DNA of 64,000 nucleotides from CAYFNK01 sp964474895 (GTDB lineage Archaea; Nanobdellota; Nanobdellia; SCGC-AAA011-G17; PNOQ01): contig CAYYUK010000001.1 in NCBI GenBank assembly GCA_964474895.1, positions 62,001 through 126,000 on the forward strand, in the 5' to 3' direction. Made by a program: the position numbers and the translations under genes. Below the pieces are notes generated by a model that did not search any database, was not told the origin of the DNA, and saw nothing but the letters and a program-made list of their open reading frames with translations. Below are positions 15,966 to 24,913 of the stretch, in pieces; the stretch's first letter is position 1, and each line of letters starts with the position of its first letter.

Positions 15966-16098
15966 AAGATTCTATGTTATTTCAATCCTTATAAAATTGT
16001 CTAAATTAAACTTCTTTCTTGTGCTGGAAGTTATTTAGAAAGGAATAAACCAATTATTCTTATGGTTTTTAGACAAGAGGGTTGGTAGATGGTTGTTG

Positions 16099-16136
16099 CT
16101 TGACACGTTGACATGGACGCGCGTGAGATATTTAAA
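16099..16136 (+). promoter_or_regulatory. 38-bp repeated promoter/operator element, copy 2
   Basis: This copy is identical to copy 1 except for one base just before the TATA-like TATTTAAA. It contains the same tandem TTGACA blocks and the ACGCGCGT palindrome. A GAGGTGAT ribosome-binding site and a 36-codon ORF follow (ATG at 16170), with transcription expected to begin near 16160. Confidence 0.75.
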
Positions 16137-16169
16137 GAATAATTTCTATTGGTAGTTAGAGGTGATAAA

Positions 16170-16280
16170 ATGGAAGTAATGGAGTCAATTGGTAAATGGT
16201 ACGTTGAGTTGGCAGATCAAGAGTATGATGGCGATTCTATGATTTTGGCATCAAGAATGGTAGAAGTTGGTTTAATTTGA
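16170..16280 (+). CDS. 36-residue small protein (hypothetical)
   Basis: ATG at 16170 follows a good ribosome-binding site (GAGGTGAT, 16159-16166) and lies downstream of element copy 2 with its TATA box. The product begins MEVMESIGKWYVELADQEY and ends SRMVEVGLI; it is acidic and probably helical. It overlaps the 3' end of the convergent methyltransferase by 9 bp. The well-formed promoter and binding site argue that it is expressed. No function can be proposed. Confidence 0.55.
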   Translation: MEVMESIGKWYVELADQEYDGDSMILASRMVEVGLI

Positions 16281-16895
16281 AGAAATCAATTCTATCATCC
16301 TTTTTAATATTCCTTTGGATCTTTCGATCTTAAATCCTGCCCTTTTTACTAATTTTCTTAGTTCAAAGTAATTAAACAAATAATAATACCTATAATAAGT
16401 CTTATCTCTACGTTTCCATGGAACCTTTACTTCTTTTTTAGAAGTTAAAAATCTCTTCTGCCATTTATTCCAAACTGCAATATACAACTTTCCTTTTGGT
16501 TTTAAGACCCTTCTTACTTCTTCTAGTCCTTTTTTCTGTTCTTCTTTTTTTAAGTGATGAAAAGAAGCTATGCATATAACATAGTCAAAGTAATTATCTT
16601 TGTAGGGGATTTTTAGCATATCTCCCACTTTTAATTCTACTTTCTGTTTCTTTCTTGTTAACAATTCTTTGGCACTTTTAATCATGGTTTCACTAAAATC
16701 AATTCCATAACAATCAAAACCTTCTTCAGAGAAGGGAATTATATTTCTAGCATTTCCGCATGCCAAATCGAGTATTTTTCCTGGTTTCCATGTTTTTGAT
16801 AATTCTATTACTGTCTTTGGAAAGGGATTTGTTCTAAAGTTTTTCCATCCTTCTGCTAAAACATTCCAAGTTTCTTTTTCCATGCTTTTGTTCAA
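16272..16895 (-). CDS. Trm9/ALKBH8-like tRNA wobble-uridine methyltransferase
   Basis: The class I SAM methyltransferase fold shows motif I LDLACGNARN (about residues 42-51) and the acidic GIDFSETM. The family-specific segments are WKNFRTNPFPKTV at the N-terminus, FHHLKKEEQKKGLEEVRRVLKPKGKLYIAVWNKWQKRF, and VPWKRRDKTYYRYYYLF. These match Trm9/ALKBH8, which methylate cm5U34 of tRNA. The divergent neighbour is Elp3, which makes the cm5U precursor, strongly supporting this role. Trm9 usually needs Trm112, which I do not see here. Confidence 0.82.
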   Translation of the reverse strand: MNKSMEKETWNVLAEGWKNFRTNPFPKTVIELSKTWKPGKILDLACGNARNIIPFSEEGFDCYGIDFSETMIKSAKELLTRKKQKVELKVGDMLKIPYKDNYFDYVICIASFHHLKKEEQKKGLEEVRRVLKPKGKLYIAVWNKWQKRFLTSKKEVKVPWKRRDKTYYRYYYLFNYFELRKLVKRAGFKIERSKGILKRMIELISSN

Positions 16896-16934
16896 TCCGA
16901 TTAATTTAAAAGTCTTGGGTTAAGCTTCAAATTT

Positions 16935-18317
16935 ATGACACAGAACAAAACTGGAGTAAAAAAACCAATAAGAACTAAATCTGGTGTTACACCTTTAACA
17001 GTTGTAGCAAAACCATACAGGTGCCCACACGGAAGATGTATTTACTGTCCTGGTGGTGGAGATACTCCAAATAGTTACACAACTAGGAGTCCTGCAATAA
17101 TGAGGGCCTTGGCACTTAACTATGATCCTTCTAAACAAATTGAAGCTAGATTGAGAGCTTTCAAAAGTATGGGACACCCAACATCTAAAATTGAAATGAT
17201 TTACCTCGGAGGTACTTTTTTGTCTTATCCTGAAGATTATCAATATGATTTTACTAAGAAAGTTTTTGATGGATTAAATGAATGTGATTCTAAAAATCTT
17301 GAAGAAGCTAAAAAAATAAATGAAACTGCAGAACACAGATGTGTTGCTCTTTGTATTGAAACTAAACCAGATTGGGCTTTTGAAGAACATATTAACAAAA
17401 TGTTAGAGTTCGGTTGCACTCGTGTTGAACTTGGTGTTCAGATAATTGATGATAAAGTTTATAGCATTGTAAATAGGGGGCATACTGTTGCGGATGTTGA
17501 GAAATCAACTCGTTTGTTAAAAGATTCTGGATTTAAAGTTGGGTATCATATTATGCCTGGTTTGCCAGGTTCTAGTGTTAAAAATGATTTGAAGAAATTT
17601 AAGGACTTGTTTAGTAATCCTAATTTTAAACCAGATCAATTGAAGCTTTACCCGCTTCAACTTATGGAAAATACTCCTTTGTATGTTATGCATCAAAGAG
17701 GAGACTTTGAGTTATACAGCGAAAGCGAGATGTTGGATTTGATTTGCAATATGAAAGCAAGCGTTCCTGAATATTGTAGGATTATGAGGATTATGAGGCA
17801 ATTTGATCATAGAGACATAAAATCTGGTAAAATAAGATCAAACTCTAGAACTTCTTTAGCGGATAGAATGGAAGACATGGGTTTGAAATGTAAATGTATT
17901 CGTTGTAGGGAAGTTGGTCTTGATAAGGATACAAGAATTCAAAAACCTGAATTGAAAGTTTTGGAGTATGATGCTAGTGGTGGTAAAGAATTTTTTATCA
18001 GTTTTGAGAGTGAAACTAATTTGTTTGGTTTAATTAGATTAAGAATTCCTGGAAAACCATTTAGGAAAGAAATTACTAATAAGTCTTTAATTGTTAGAGA
18101 GATACATGTTTATGGAAAGCAGGTTGGTGTTGATTCCAAAAAGGAAGTTGAAGCACAACATAAGGGATTGGGCAAGAAATTAATGTTAAAAGCAGAAGAA
18201 ATTGCTAAAGAAAATTGTTTAGACAAAGTTGTAGTTATTTCTGGTGTTGGTGTTCGTACTTATTTTAGAGAACTTGGTTATTCTTTAGAAGGCCCTTATA
18301 TGGTTAAGAAGATTTGA
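16935..18317 (+). CDS. elp3: Elp3 tRNA uridine(34) acetyltransferase, N-terminally short
   Basis: Elp3 adds the carboxymethyl group to wobble uridine using radical-SAM chemistry and acetyl-CoA. The radical-SAM cluster motif is C30-PHGR-C35-IY-C38, and the C-terminal GNAT domain shows QHKGLGKKLMLKAEEIA and ISGVGVRTYFRELGY. At 460 residues it is about 80 shorter than typical archaeal Elp3 because the N-terminal helical tRNA-binding region before the KPIRTKSGV segment is absent. Only 39 bp separate it from the divergent Trm9-like gene, so no upstream coding sequence fits. Confidence 0.93.
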   Translation: MTQNKTGVKKPIRTKSGVTPLTVVAKPYRCPHGRCIYCPGGGDTPNSYTTRSPAIMRALALNYDPSKQIEARLRAFKSMGHPTSKIEMIYLGGTFLSYPEDYQYDFTKKVFDGLNECDSKNLEEAKKINETAEHRCVALCIETKPDWAFEEHINKMLEFGCTRVELGVQIIDDKVYSIVNRGHTVADVEKSTRLLKDSGFKVGYHIMPGLPGSSVKNDLKKFKDLFSNPNFKPDQLKLYPLQLMENTPLYVMHQRGDFELYSESEMLDLICNMKASVPEYCRIMRIMRQFDHRDIKSGKIRSNSRTSLADRMEDMGLKCKCIRCREVGLDKDTRIQKPELKVLEYDASGGKEFFISFESETNLFGLIRLRIPGKPFRKEITNKSLIVREIHVYGKQVGVDSKKEVEAQHKGLGKKLMLKAEEIAKENCLDKVVVISGVGVRTYFRELGYSLEGPYMVKKI

Positions 18318-18435
18318 ATTTATCGTCTTTTAATTTTCCTGCTCTTCTTTTTCCACCTTTTTTAAATTTAGAGTTGTATCTAGACTTGGCTTTTTTGTCG
18401 CCTTTTGACTTTCTTTTTCCATATTCGTCTGGCAT
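18304..18435 (-). CDS. 43-residue basic small protein
   Basis: ATG at 18435 follows the stop of the ferredoxin-reductase-like gene by one base (TAA-A-ATG), so it is coupled to that operon. The product begins MPDEYGKRKSKGDKKAKSR and is dominated by Lys, Arg, Gly and Ser, suggesting nucleic-acid or ribosome binding. It overlaps the 3' end of elp3 on the other strand by 14 bp. No family is recognised. Confidence 0.5.
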   Translation of the reverse strand: MPDEYGKRKSKGDKKAKSRYNSKFKKGGKRRAGKLKDDKFKSS

Positions 18436-18436
18436 T

Positions 18437-19090
18437 TTATTCTATTCCGTAACGCTCTTCTTTAATATTATTTTCTTTAATTTTTAAGTCTTTTAAGATT
18501 TCCGTTATATCTTTTACAAATTCATTTGGTCCTACAATGAAAAATAAGGAATCTTTTTTTACGTTTTTGAAATCCTCTTTGTTAAGTCTTCTTCCATCTT
18601 TTTCTCTTGTTAGATTTATGTGAAGTTGCATATCTTCTTTTTCAAATTCTTTTTTGTAAACAAGGTCTTCTTCTTTTTTTGCTGAGTAGAATAAGGTAAT
18701 CTTGTTTTTTAGTTTGTTCTCTTTAATGTGTTTTATTATTGATCTTATTGTTGCTATGCATATTCCTGCAGTTATTAATACAACATCTTTTCCTTCTTCA
18801 TCATCAAAAAAGAACTTTCCGTAAGGACCTTCTATCTCTATTTCGTCGCCTTCTCTTAGTTTGTCTATTTTTTGTGTTAATATTCCATCTGAATGTATTC
18901 TAATTGTTAACTCTATCTCTTTTTTTATTCCCCCTGCAGAAGACATTGAATATGCCCTGGATATTTCGAAACCTGGTATTTTTAATTTTATGAATTGTCC
19001 TGGTTTGAATTCTAATTCTTTTTCTAAGGATAGTTCAAATCTCTTTGTATCGCATGCTTCTTTCTTAATTTTTGTTATTTTTGCTTTCAT
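18437..19090 (-). CDS. Ferredoxin-NAD(P)H reductase-like flavoprotein
   Basis: The 217-residue protein has an FAD-binding barrel with PGQFIKLKIPGF and the RAYSMSS motif (about residues 44-50), GPYGKFFFDD near 90, and a C-terminal NAD-binding lobe. The usual GGTGIAP loop reads AGICIATIRSI, an atypical nucleotide loop with a Cys. The end ERYGIE resembles the C-terminal aromatic position of the FNR family. It passes electrons between NAD(P)H and an unidentified acceptor. It overlaps AlkD by 4 bp. Confidence 0.82.
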   Translation of the reverse strand: MKAKITKIKKEACDTKRFELSLEKELEFKPGQFIKLKIPGFEISRAYSMSSAGGIKKEIELTIRIHSDGILTQKIDKLREGDEIEIEGPYGKFFFDDEEGKDVVLITAGICIATIRSIIKHIKENKLKNKITLFYSAKKEEDLVYKKEFEKEDMQLHINLTREKDGRRLNKEDFKNVKKDSLFFIVGPNEFVKDITEILKDLKIKENNIKEERYGIE

Positions 19091-19782
19091 TTTTTCATGT
19101 AGAACTTTCTTTTTTCTTCAGAGAATTTCTCTATTGAATATCTTAACATTGTCCTTGGCATTGTCTTGTGATACTTTTTTAGAAATTCTTCTTCTACTGC
19201 TTGATCTCGTTTTCCAATTTCCCTTAACATCCATCCAACTGCCTTGTGAATTAAATCATGTTTATCTTCTAGTAACATTTCAGATATGTTTAGTGTGTCT
19301 TCGTATTCATTTTGCCTAATAAAACTTAATGTTGCCAAGATTGATATTCTTTTTTCCCACAAGTTATTTGATTTTGCTAATTTGTATAATATTTTCTTTT
19401 TTTCTTGATTATTAAATATGTAATCTCCTAAAATATGTGGGGCTGAACAATCTACTAAATCCCAATTGTTAATCCTTTTTGTATTCTTTAGGTAAAAATC
19501 TATTATTTCTTTTTTATTGTCTGCTTTTTTGTATTTTCTTGAAAGAATTGCTAATGCTGATGATCTGTGTTCATGAATTTTAGAGTCTAATAATTTCTGC
19601 AGGTCTTCTAGAGATAAATCTGTGTATTTTTTTACTACAGATTTTTGTTCTGCTGCAGTTAGTCCTAAAAAGATATCTCCTTCTCCATACTCTCCTGGTC
19701 CTGTTTTAAAGAATCTCTGATAGATTTTGATCTTTTCTTCACTACTTAAATCTGCAAGTTCTTTTTTTATTTTATCTAACAT
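19087..19782 (-). CDS. AlkD-like DNA glycosylase (HEAT-repeat alkylation repair protein)
   Basis: AlkD-type proteins are all-helical HEAT-repeat glycosylases that remove cationic alkylated bases. The 231-residue protein is made of repeated helical pairs; HEHRSSALAILSRKYK, INNWDLVDCSAPHILG, WEKRISILATLSFIRQ and HDLIHKAVGWMLREIGKRD match the family, including the W-D-L-V-D segment with the catalytic Asp region. It is cotranscribed with the flavoprotein (4-bp overlap). Confidence 0.88.
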   Translation of the reverse strand: MLDKIKKELADLSSEEKIKIYQRFFKTGPGEYGEGDIFLGLTAAEQKSVVKKYTDLSLEDLQKLLDSKIHEHRSSALAILSRKYKKADNKKEIIDFYLKNTKRINNWDLVDCSAPHILGDYIFNNQEKKKILYKLAKSNNLWEKRISILATLSFIRQNEYEDTLNISEMLLEDKHDLIHKAVGWMLREIGKRDQAVEEEFLKKYHKTMPRTMLRYSIEKFSEEKRKFYMKK

Positions 19783-19830
19783 TTTACACTTATTTTAAGA
19801 AATTTTGTTATATATAAGAATTATTTTTAG

Positions 19831-20907
19831 TTATTCTATTCTACTTAATGCAATTTCTGTTGCTGCTTTTCTTGTTGAAATTCCTTTTTCTTTCGCAGTT
19901 TCTAAAACTAATTTCGTATTTGGAATTATTTTTTCTTCTATTAACCCGAACATTTTATCCTCATTGTATCCTTCATATTCGGCGTAACTTGATATAACTC
20001 CTCCGGCGTTTGCAATTATATCTGGAACTATCAAAGTTCCCATTTCATGAAGTTTTTCTTCTATTTCATGTTTCATGGGTATGTTTGCTGCCTCTACAAT
20101 TATTTTTGCTTTTATTTCTTTGTAATTGCTTTCGTTAATCACATCAGGAAGGGCTCCTGGAATCAAAACATCTACATCCAAACTAAAAAATTTATCATGA
20201 TCTATAACTTCTCCATTAGAATATTCTGTTACTGTTCCCTTTTCTTGTTTTATTTTTAATAGTTCTTCATAGTTTAGGCCTTTTGGATTGTAAATTGCTC
20301 CTTTTGAATCTGATACTGCGACTATTTTTGTATTACCTAAAAATTTCATGGTGAATGTTCCTACATTTCCAAAGCCCTCAATTGCTACTGTAGTTTTTTC
20401 GGAATTTAGGTTTAAGTGTTCCATTGCTACTATTGTTGATTTTGCTACTCCGAATCCGGTGCTTCCTAGTTCATGTGGCAGTCCTCCATTTTCAGAAGGT
20501 TTGCCTGTTACAGATTTTGGATCTCCATTTGTTTTTGCAATTATTTCCATTTCGTGTTCAGCCATATTCATATCTGGGGCTGGAATGTACTTGGAAGGTG
20601 AAATTACTTTGATTGCTTCTGCAAAAGATTTTACTATTTCATCTTTTTGTTCTTGTGTTAGTGCTTTATCATCGGCAATGATTCCAGATTTTGCACCTCC
20701 GAAAGGTAAGTCTGCTAAGGCACATTTCAAGGTCATTGCTCTTGCCAATCTTGCTACTTCATCTACTGAAACTGTGGGGGTCATTCTTATCCCTCCTTTT
20801 CCTGGCCCCCTTACAGTATTATCTACAACTGTGAATCCCTTCATTCCTGTTTTTGGATCATAAACTTGGAGTATCTTCTCTGGTCCAACTTTGTCATATT
20901 CTACCAT
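19831..20907 (-). CDS. gdhA: Glutamate dehydrogenase (Glu/Leu/Phe/Val family)
   Basis: The enzyme interconverts glutamate and 2-oxoglutarate + ammonia with NAD(P). RGPGKGGIRM and LKCALADLPFGGAKSGI (catalytic Lys region) are clear, as is the nucleotide loop EGFGNVGTF near residue 178, and PDIIANAGGVISSYAEY near the end. At 358 residues it is about 50-60 shorter than hexameric GDHs, mostly at the N-terminus, closer in size to leucine dehydrogenase, so substrate preference is not certain. The M42 peptidase gene lies 10 bp upstream, suggesting coordinated peptide/amino-acid catabolism. Confidence 0.9.
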   Translation of the reverse strand: MVEYDKVGPEKILQVYDPKTGMKGFTVVDNTVRGPGKGGIRMTPTVSVDEVARLARAMTLKCALADLPFGGAKSGIIADDKALTQEQKDEIVKSFAEAIKVISPSKYIPAPDMNMAEHEMEIIAKTNGDPKSVTGKPSENGGLPHELGSTGFGVAKSTIVAMEHLNLNSEKTTVAIEGFGNVGTFTMKFLGNTKIVAVSDSKGAIYNPKGLNYEELLKIKQEKGTVTEYSNGEVIDHDKFFSLDVDVLIPGALPDVINESNYKEIKAKIIVEAANIPMKHEIEEKLHEMGTLIVPDIIANAGGVISSYAEYEGYNEDKMFGLIEEKIIPNTKLVLETAKEKGISTRKAATEIALSRIE

Positions 20908-20917
20908 TTTCTAAAAA

Positions 20918-21964
20918 TTAGTTAACTTCTGTTTTTTTCTTTGGGTTTTTTAAAAGTTCGTGTAGTACGGCTACTGATTTATCAATATCTGACATGCTTA
21001 CAACACTGACTGCAGAATGCATATTTCTTACGGCTACTCCGAGTACTGTGCTTGGAACTCCTCCTCTTGAAAGAGCAATATCTGTAGCGTCTGTTGTTCC
21101 TGAAGCATTTACACTTTTTTGTATATCTACTTTTATTTTTTTTGCTGCGTTTTCAATCCATTTATTTATTGATTTGTTTGAAATTAATTCAGAATCCATT
21201 ATTGTAAGAACTGGACCGCCTCCAACACTTATTATTGGATCTGCAACATAGTCTTCGGCATCTGCTACGTCGATTGCTATTCCCCAATCGGGTTCCACAC
21301 TATATGCTGAAGTTCTTGCTCCATAAAGGCCAACTTCTTCTTGTACTGTGAATACGTAAAATATTTCTGCTTTGGTTGTCTTTAATCTTTTTGCGAGTTC
21401 AATTAGTGTAAAGCATCCTGCTCTATCATCTATTGCTTTACTCATAATTATATCTTTTTTTCCAAGATAACATGCGTTTGGATCAAATGTAATTGGGGTT
21501 CCTTTAGATACGCCCATTTTTAACAATTCTTTTTTTGTTAGACCTGTATCCAAGAATAGGTTTCTTAGTTCAGGTATTTCTTCCATTATTTGGCCGGTAC
21601 TTAATTCCCCTGTAGAAATAACTCCCCTTATCTTTTTGTTTTTTCCCAAATCAAGACTTATTTGTTGACCCAATAAAGTTAGGCTGTCTACCCCTCCAAC
21701 TTTTTCTATTTCTATTCTTCCAGATTTATGAATATGCCTTACTGCTAGTCCCACTTCATCCATATGTGCTGCTAACATTATTCTTGGTCTTGGACCTTTC
21801 TTCCTAGCAATTAAATTTCCAAGATTATCTATTTTTACTTCATCAACATAAGGTTTTATTGCTTTTTTAATTAACTCTCTAATATTCCTCTCGTTTCCAC
21901 TAACACCGATTGTGTCTAATAATTTAAAAAATAATTTATCATCGCATTTTTTTACTTTTGCCAT
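20918..21964 (-). CDS. M42 family aminopeptidase (TET/glutamyl aminopeptidase-like)
   Basis: M42 peptidases form large tetrahedral cytoplasmic particles that trim peptides. The 348-residue protein contains the di-metal site motifs MLAAHMDEVGL (His-Asp, about residues 61-71), SKAIDDRAGC, and FTVQEEVGLYGART with the catalytic Glu pair. SVGGGPVL and NASGTTDATDI match the C-terminal half. Length is typical. It probably supplies free amino acids from proteasome products to the downstream glutamate dehydrogenase. Confidence 0.93.
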   Translation of the reverse strand: MAKVKKCDDKLFFKLLDTIGVSGNERNIRELIKKAIKPYVDEVKIDNLGNLIARKKGPRPRIMLAAHMDEVGLAVRHIHKSGRIEIEKVGGVDSLTLLGQQISLDLGKNKKIRGVISTGELSTGQIMEEIPELRNLFLDTGLTKKELLKMGVSKGTPITFDPNACYLGKKDIIMSKAIDDRAGCFTLIELAKRLKTTKAEIFYVFTVQEEVGLYGARTSAYSVEPDWGIAIDVADAEDYVADPIISVGGGPVLTIMDSELISNKSINKWIENAAKKIKVDIQKSVNASGTTDATDIALSRGGVPSTVLGVAVRNMHSAVSVVSMSDIDKSVAVLHELLKNPKKKTEVN

Positions 21965-22007
21965 ATTTATTACCTTTAATTTTTAGTTTATTAATCTTTT
22001 GTAGGAT

Positions 22008-23510
22008 TTATTTTCCAAACTTTAAAGAACCGTAAAGAATGTTTCTTACCGTATCTTTCAGGTCTGTGATATTTACCCTTATTTGCTTCATTGTTGAAAC
22101 TTCTCTTAGGGTAACTGTTTTGTCTTTTAAAGAATCATGATCTATTGTAATACATAGTGTAGTTCCTACTTCATCCATTCTCCTGTATCTGCGGCCTATA
22201 GAACCAGATTCATCGTAAGTACAAACAAATTCTTTGTCTAGGCCTTCAAATACTTCTTTCGCCAGTTTAGGGAGATTATCTTTTTTTATTAGCGGGAAGA
22301 CTGCTACATCTATTGGAGCAACTCCTGGTGGAAAGAATAACCAATCTCTTTCCTTATCTTCCCTTAATGATTCTTCTAGCAAACAATATGTTGGTCTTTC
22401 TATTCCAAATGCAATTTCCATTATTGTTGGAACTTCTCCTTGTACTGCAAATTTAGATTTAGAATACTCTGCATGTCTTTTTAGATCATAATCTTTTCTG
22501 TCATGAACACCACAAATTTCAAACCAACCATATCTTTCTGTTTTTATTTCTATATCCCACGCATCTTCTGCGTAGTGTGCCAATTCTTTTGGATTGTGTT
22601 GCCTGATTCTAATTTTATTTTCTGGAAACCCTATTTTTTTAATAATGTCATATGCTGCTGCTAATGTCCAACCATATACCTTCTTTTTTATGAATTTTTT
22701 CTTTATTGCATCTTGTAGGGTAACTTTTGTTTGTTTTTTACCAAATGGAAGTAATGGTAAAATTGTTCTTTTTTCATCGTCAAATTTGTCAAATTTACTG
22801 AAATGTTCTTTTAATACAAATAACTGTCCTTCTGCTTGTGTAAATTCTCTTGTTCTGAAAACACCTTGCCTTGGAGAGATTTCATTTCTGTATGCTTTTC
22901 CTATTTGGAAAACTCCAAAAGGCATTTTTGTTCTGAAAAATCTATGATACTCTGGGAATAGTAAGTATGTTGTTGTTGCAGTTTCTGGTCTCAAGTATGC
23001 TTCTTGGTTTAATCCGATTGTCGTACGCATCATTAGGTTATATGACTCTACTTCTCCGAGGCCCCCTTTACATGAAGGGCATTTTATTTTCTTCTTTTCT
23101 ATGAGTTTTTTTAGTTGTGTGAATGTAAGTCCATCTACTTTTTCATTTGGGTAATTTTCCTGAATTAGACTATCCACCCTGAATGCAGAATTACATTTTT
23201 TACATCTTATTACGGGATCCACAAACCCTTCTAAATGACCTGAGGCTTCCCAAACCTTGCTTGGCATTATTGTTGGGCACTCTACTTCCCAAAAACCATG
23301 AAAAATAAATCCTTTTCTAATTATGTTCTCTATCTTGTTTTTTAGAAGTTTTCCTAAAGGTCCCCAATCATAGAACCCTGAAACACCACCATGGTAGATA
23401 TTTGGACTTGGGCCCCATATGAAACCACGCCTTCTTGCCAAATCCATAGCTTTGTCTTCTATTTTCATATTTACAGAAGTAGAATCAATTGTTTTTATAG
23501 CTTTTGGCAT
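22008..23510 (-). CDS. glyS: Glycyl-tRNA synthetase (archaeal/eukaryotic type)
   Basis: This class II synthetase charges tRNA-Gly. RRGFIWGPSPNIYHGGVSGFYDWGPLG is the archaeal-type N-terminus. A zinc-like CKKC...CPSC insertion follows (about residues 103-150), then motif 2 FRTKMPFGVFQIGKAYRNEISPRQGVFRTREF, and motif 3 within PTIMEIAFGIERPTYCLLE. The anticodon-binding domain ends the protein. ATG at 23510 overlaps dph2 by 26 bp; ATG at 23468 would avoid this overlap, and neither has a clear ribosome-binding site. Confidence 0.95.
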   Translation of the reverse strand: MPKAIKTIDSTSVNMKIEDKAMDLARRRGFIWGPSPNIYHGGVSGFYDWGPLGKLLKNKIENIIRKGFIFHGFWEVECPTIMPSKVWEASGHLEGFVDPVIRCKKCNSAFRVDSLIQENYPNEKVDGLTFTQLKKLIEKKKIKCPSCKGGLGEVESYNLMMRTTIGLNQEAYLRPETATTTYLLFPEYHRFFRTKMPFGVFQIGKAYRNEISPRQGVFRTREFTQAEGQLFVLKEHFSKFDKFDDEKRTILPLLPFGKKQTKVTLQDAIKKKFIKKKVYGWTLAAAYDIIKKIGFPENKIRIRQHNPKELAHYAEDAWDIEIKTERYGWFEICGVHDRKDYDLKRHAEYSKSKFAVQGEVPTIMEIAFGIERPTYCLLEESLREDKERDWLFFPPGVAPIDVAVFPLIKKDNLPKLAKEVFEGLDKEFVCTYDESGSIGRRYRRMDEVGTTLCITIDHDSLKDKTVTLREVSTMKQIRVNITDLKDTVRNILYGSLKFGK

Positions 23511-24159
23511 TTAGTATATCTTTCAGTGCTATAATCCCTTTTTCTTCAAGTCTCGGACATCCAGTGTTTACCCAGAATTCTATGTCTGGGAAGTCTTCTA
23601 GCTTGTTTACGTCAATATGATCATCTAAGAAAATATATGCTTCTTTTCCGCATTTCTTTGCGAAGGACTTTGCTATGTTTAAATTTTCTTGGCCTGGCTT
23701 TGTTGTTACTATTATTCCTATCCTTTTTGATGAGAAGTATTTTGCCAGTTTTGCTTGTTTCTTTTTTTCTAGTTGTTTTATTTCAGTTTCATCTATTTTT
23801 GAGAATGATTTTAGTGAAGGATTAAATTTATAATATTTTTTTATTTTTGTTTTTTCTATTAATTCTATTGGATGGAACATTCCTGAGCCAATAAATAATA
23901 GTGCATCAACCTTACTTTTTATTTTTATGGCATTTGATGCATTGCAGCCAACCATTTGTCCACCAACGTGAACTTCTTTTCCTTTTTTCTCTAAGAATCC
24001 TTTTATATCTTTGATTAAATCCTGTGTTTGTGCTGTAAACACTATTCCTATTTTATTTTCTTTTATTTTTATTTTACTAATATCTTTTTCAGATAAATCT
24101 ATTTCTGACCTTGCAGGTACAAAAAGTGTTTTTACTCCCTTGATTGTTCTAGATTCCAT
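23485..24159 (-). CDS. dph2: Dph2-like diphthamide synthesis protein lacking domain 1
   Basis: Archaeal Dph2 starts diphthamide synthesis on EF2 with a [4Fe-4S] cluster held by one Cys from each of three similar domains. Here only domains 2 and 3 are present: IGIVFTAQTQDL...GGQMVGCNAS (second Cys) and FWVNTGCPRLEEKG (third Cys). The protein is 224 residues against about 330-340. An in-frame TAA lies two codons before the ATG and the shared promoter with the divergent VTT gene leaves no room, so domain 1 is truly absent at this locus. A partner elsewhere could supply it, or the protein has another role. Confidence 0.82.
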   Translation of the reverse strand: MESRTIKGVKTLFVPARSEIDLSEKDISKIKIKENKIGIVFTAQTQDLIKDIKGFLEKKGKEVHVGGQMVGCNASNAIKIKSKVDALLFIGSGMFHPIELIEKTKIKKYYKFNPSLKSFSKIDETEIKQLEKKKQAKLAKYFSSKRIGIIVTTKPGQENLNIAKSFAKKCGKEAYIFLDDHIDVNKLEDFPDIEFWVNTGCPRLEEKGIIALKDILNAKSYKNN

Positions 24160-24210
24160 AACTTAAGGGGAGGGGACAATTTTAAAAAGATTGTGTTGGG
24201 TAAGAAACTA

Positions 24211-24891
24211 ATGAAAAAAAATACGAAATATCTTTTGGAATTTTTATTCTTAATAGTTTTATTCTTAATTGTTACTTATTTTGTTGAAACTAACCTTGGA
24301 TGGTTTGAAAGTAAGATAGGTGATGGTTATTGGGGTTTTGTTGTATTTTTATTAATATTAATAATTACCATTGTTGTTGCTCCAATTAGTTCTATTCCTT
24401 TTGTGCCCCTAACAACCCATTTATGGGGTTGGGTTTTAACTGGAGTAATCTTAACAATTGGTTGGAGTTTGGGTGCTATTTTGGCATTTTATCTTTCGAG
24501 AAAATATGGGGTTCCATTTGTTAAAAAATTTGTTTCTATGGAAAAGGTCTATAAAATGGAATCACATATACCGAGAAGCAATCTTTTTTGGGGTACTGTT
24601 TTATTAAGGGTTATTGGTCAAATTGCTGTTGTTAGTTATGCATTGGGCTTATTTACAACAATGAAATATAGAAGATATGTCTATGCTACTTTTTTAGGTG
24701 TTGCTCCTTTTTCATTTTTTATTGCTTATTTAGGCAACTTTCCGCTTAAGAACATGGTTTTGGCTTTGGCTGTTTTGGGAGTATTATTGATTGTTGGATT
24801 GGTAATTGTGTATAGGAGAAAAAATAATTTGAAAAAGAATGCTGTTGATAATTCTGTTGTTAGAGAAGAATTTAAAGAAAAAGAATTATAA
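24211..24891 (+). CDS. VTT/SNARE-associated (DedA/TVP38-type) membrane protein
   Basis: The protein has five to six hydrophobic segments. The VTT signature appears around IVVAPISSIPFVPLTTHLWGW, then GWSLGAILAFYLSRKYG and LLRVIGQIAVVSYALGL. Family members are linked to lipid scrambling and undecaprenyl-phosphate recycling. A bidirectional TATA region (TTTTAAAAAG) about 27 bp before ATG 24211 points to a leaderless start there rather than at GTG 24193. Confidence 0.8.
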   Translation: MKKNTKYLLEFLFLIVLFLIVTYFVETNLGWFESKIGDGYWGFVVFLLILIITIVVAPISSIPFVPLTTHLWGWVLTGVILTIGWSLGAILAFYLSRKYGVPFVKKFVSMEKVYKMESHIPRSNLFWGTVLLRVIGQIAVVSYALGLFTTMKYRRYVYATFLGVAPFSFFIAYLGNFPLKNMVLALAVLGVLLIVGLVIVYRRKNNLKKNAVDNSVVREEFKEKEL

Positions 24892-24913
24892 ACTAGCATT
24901 AGCTGGTTAATTT

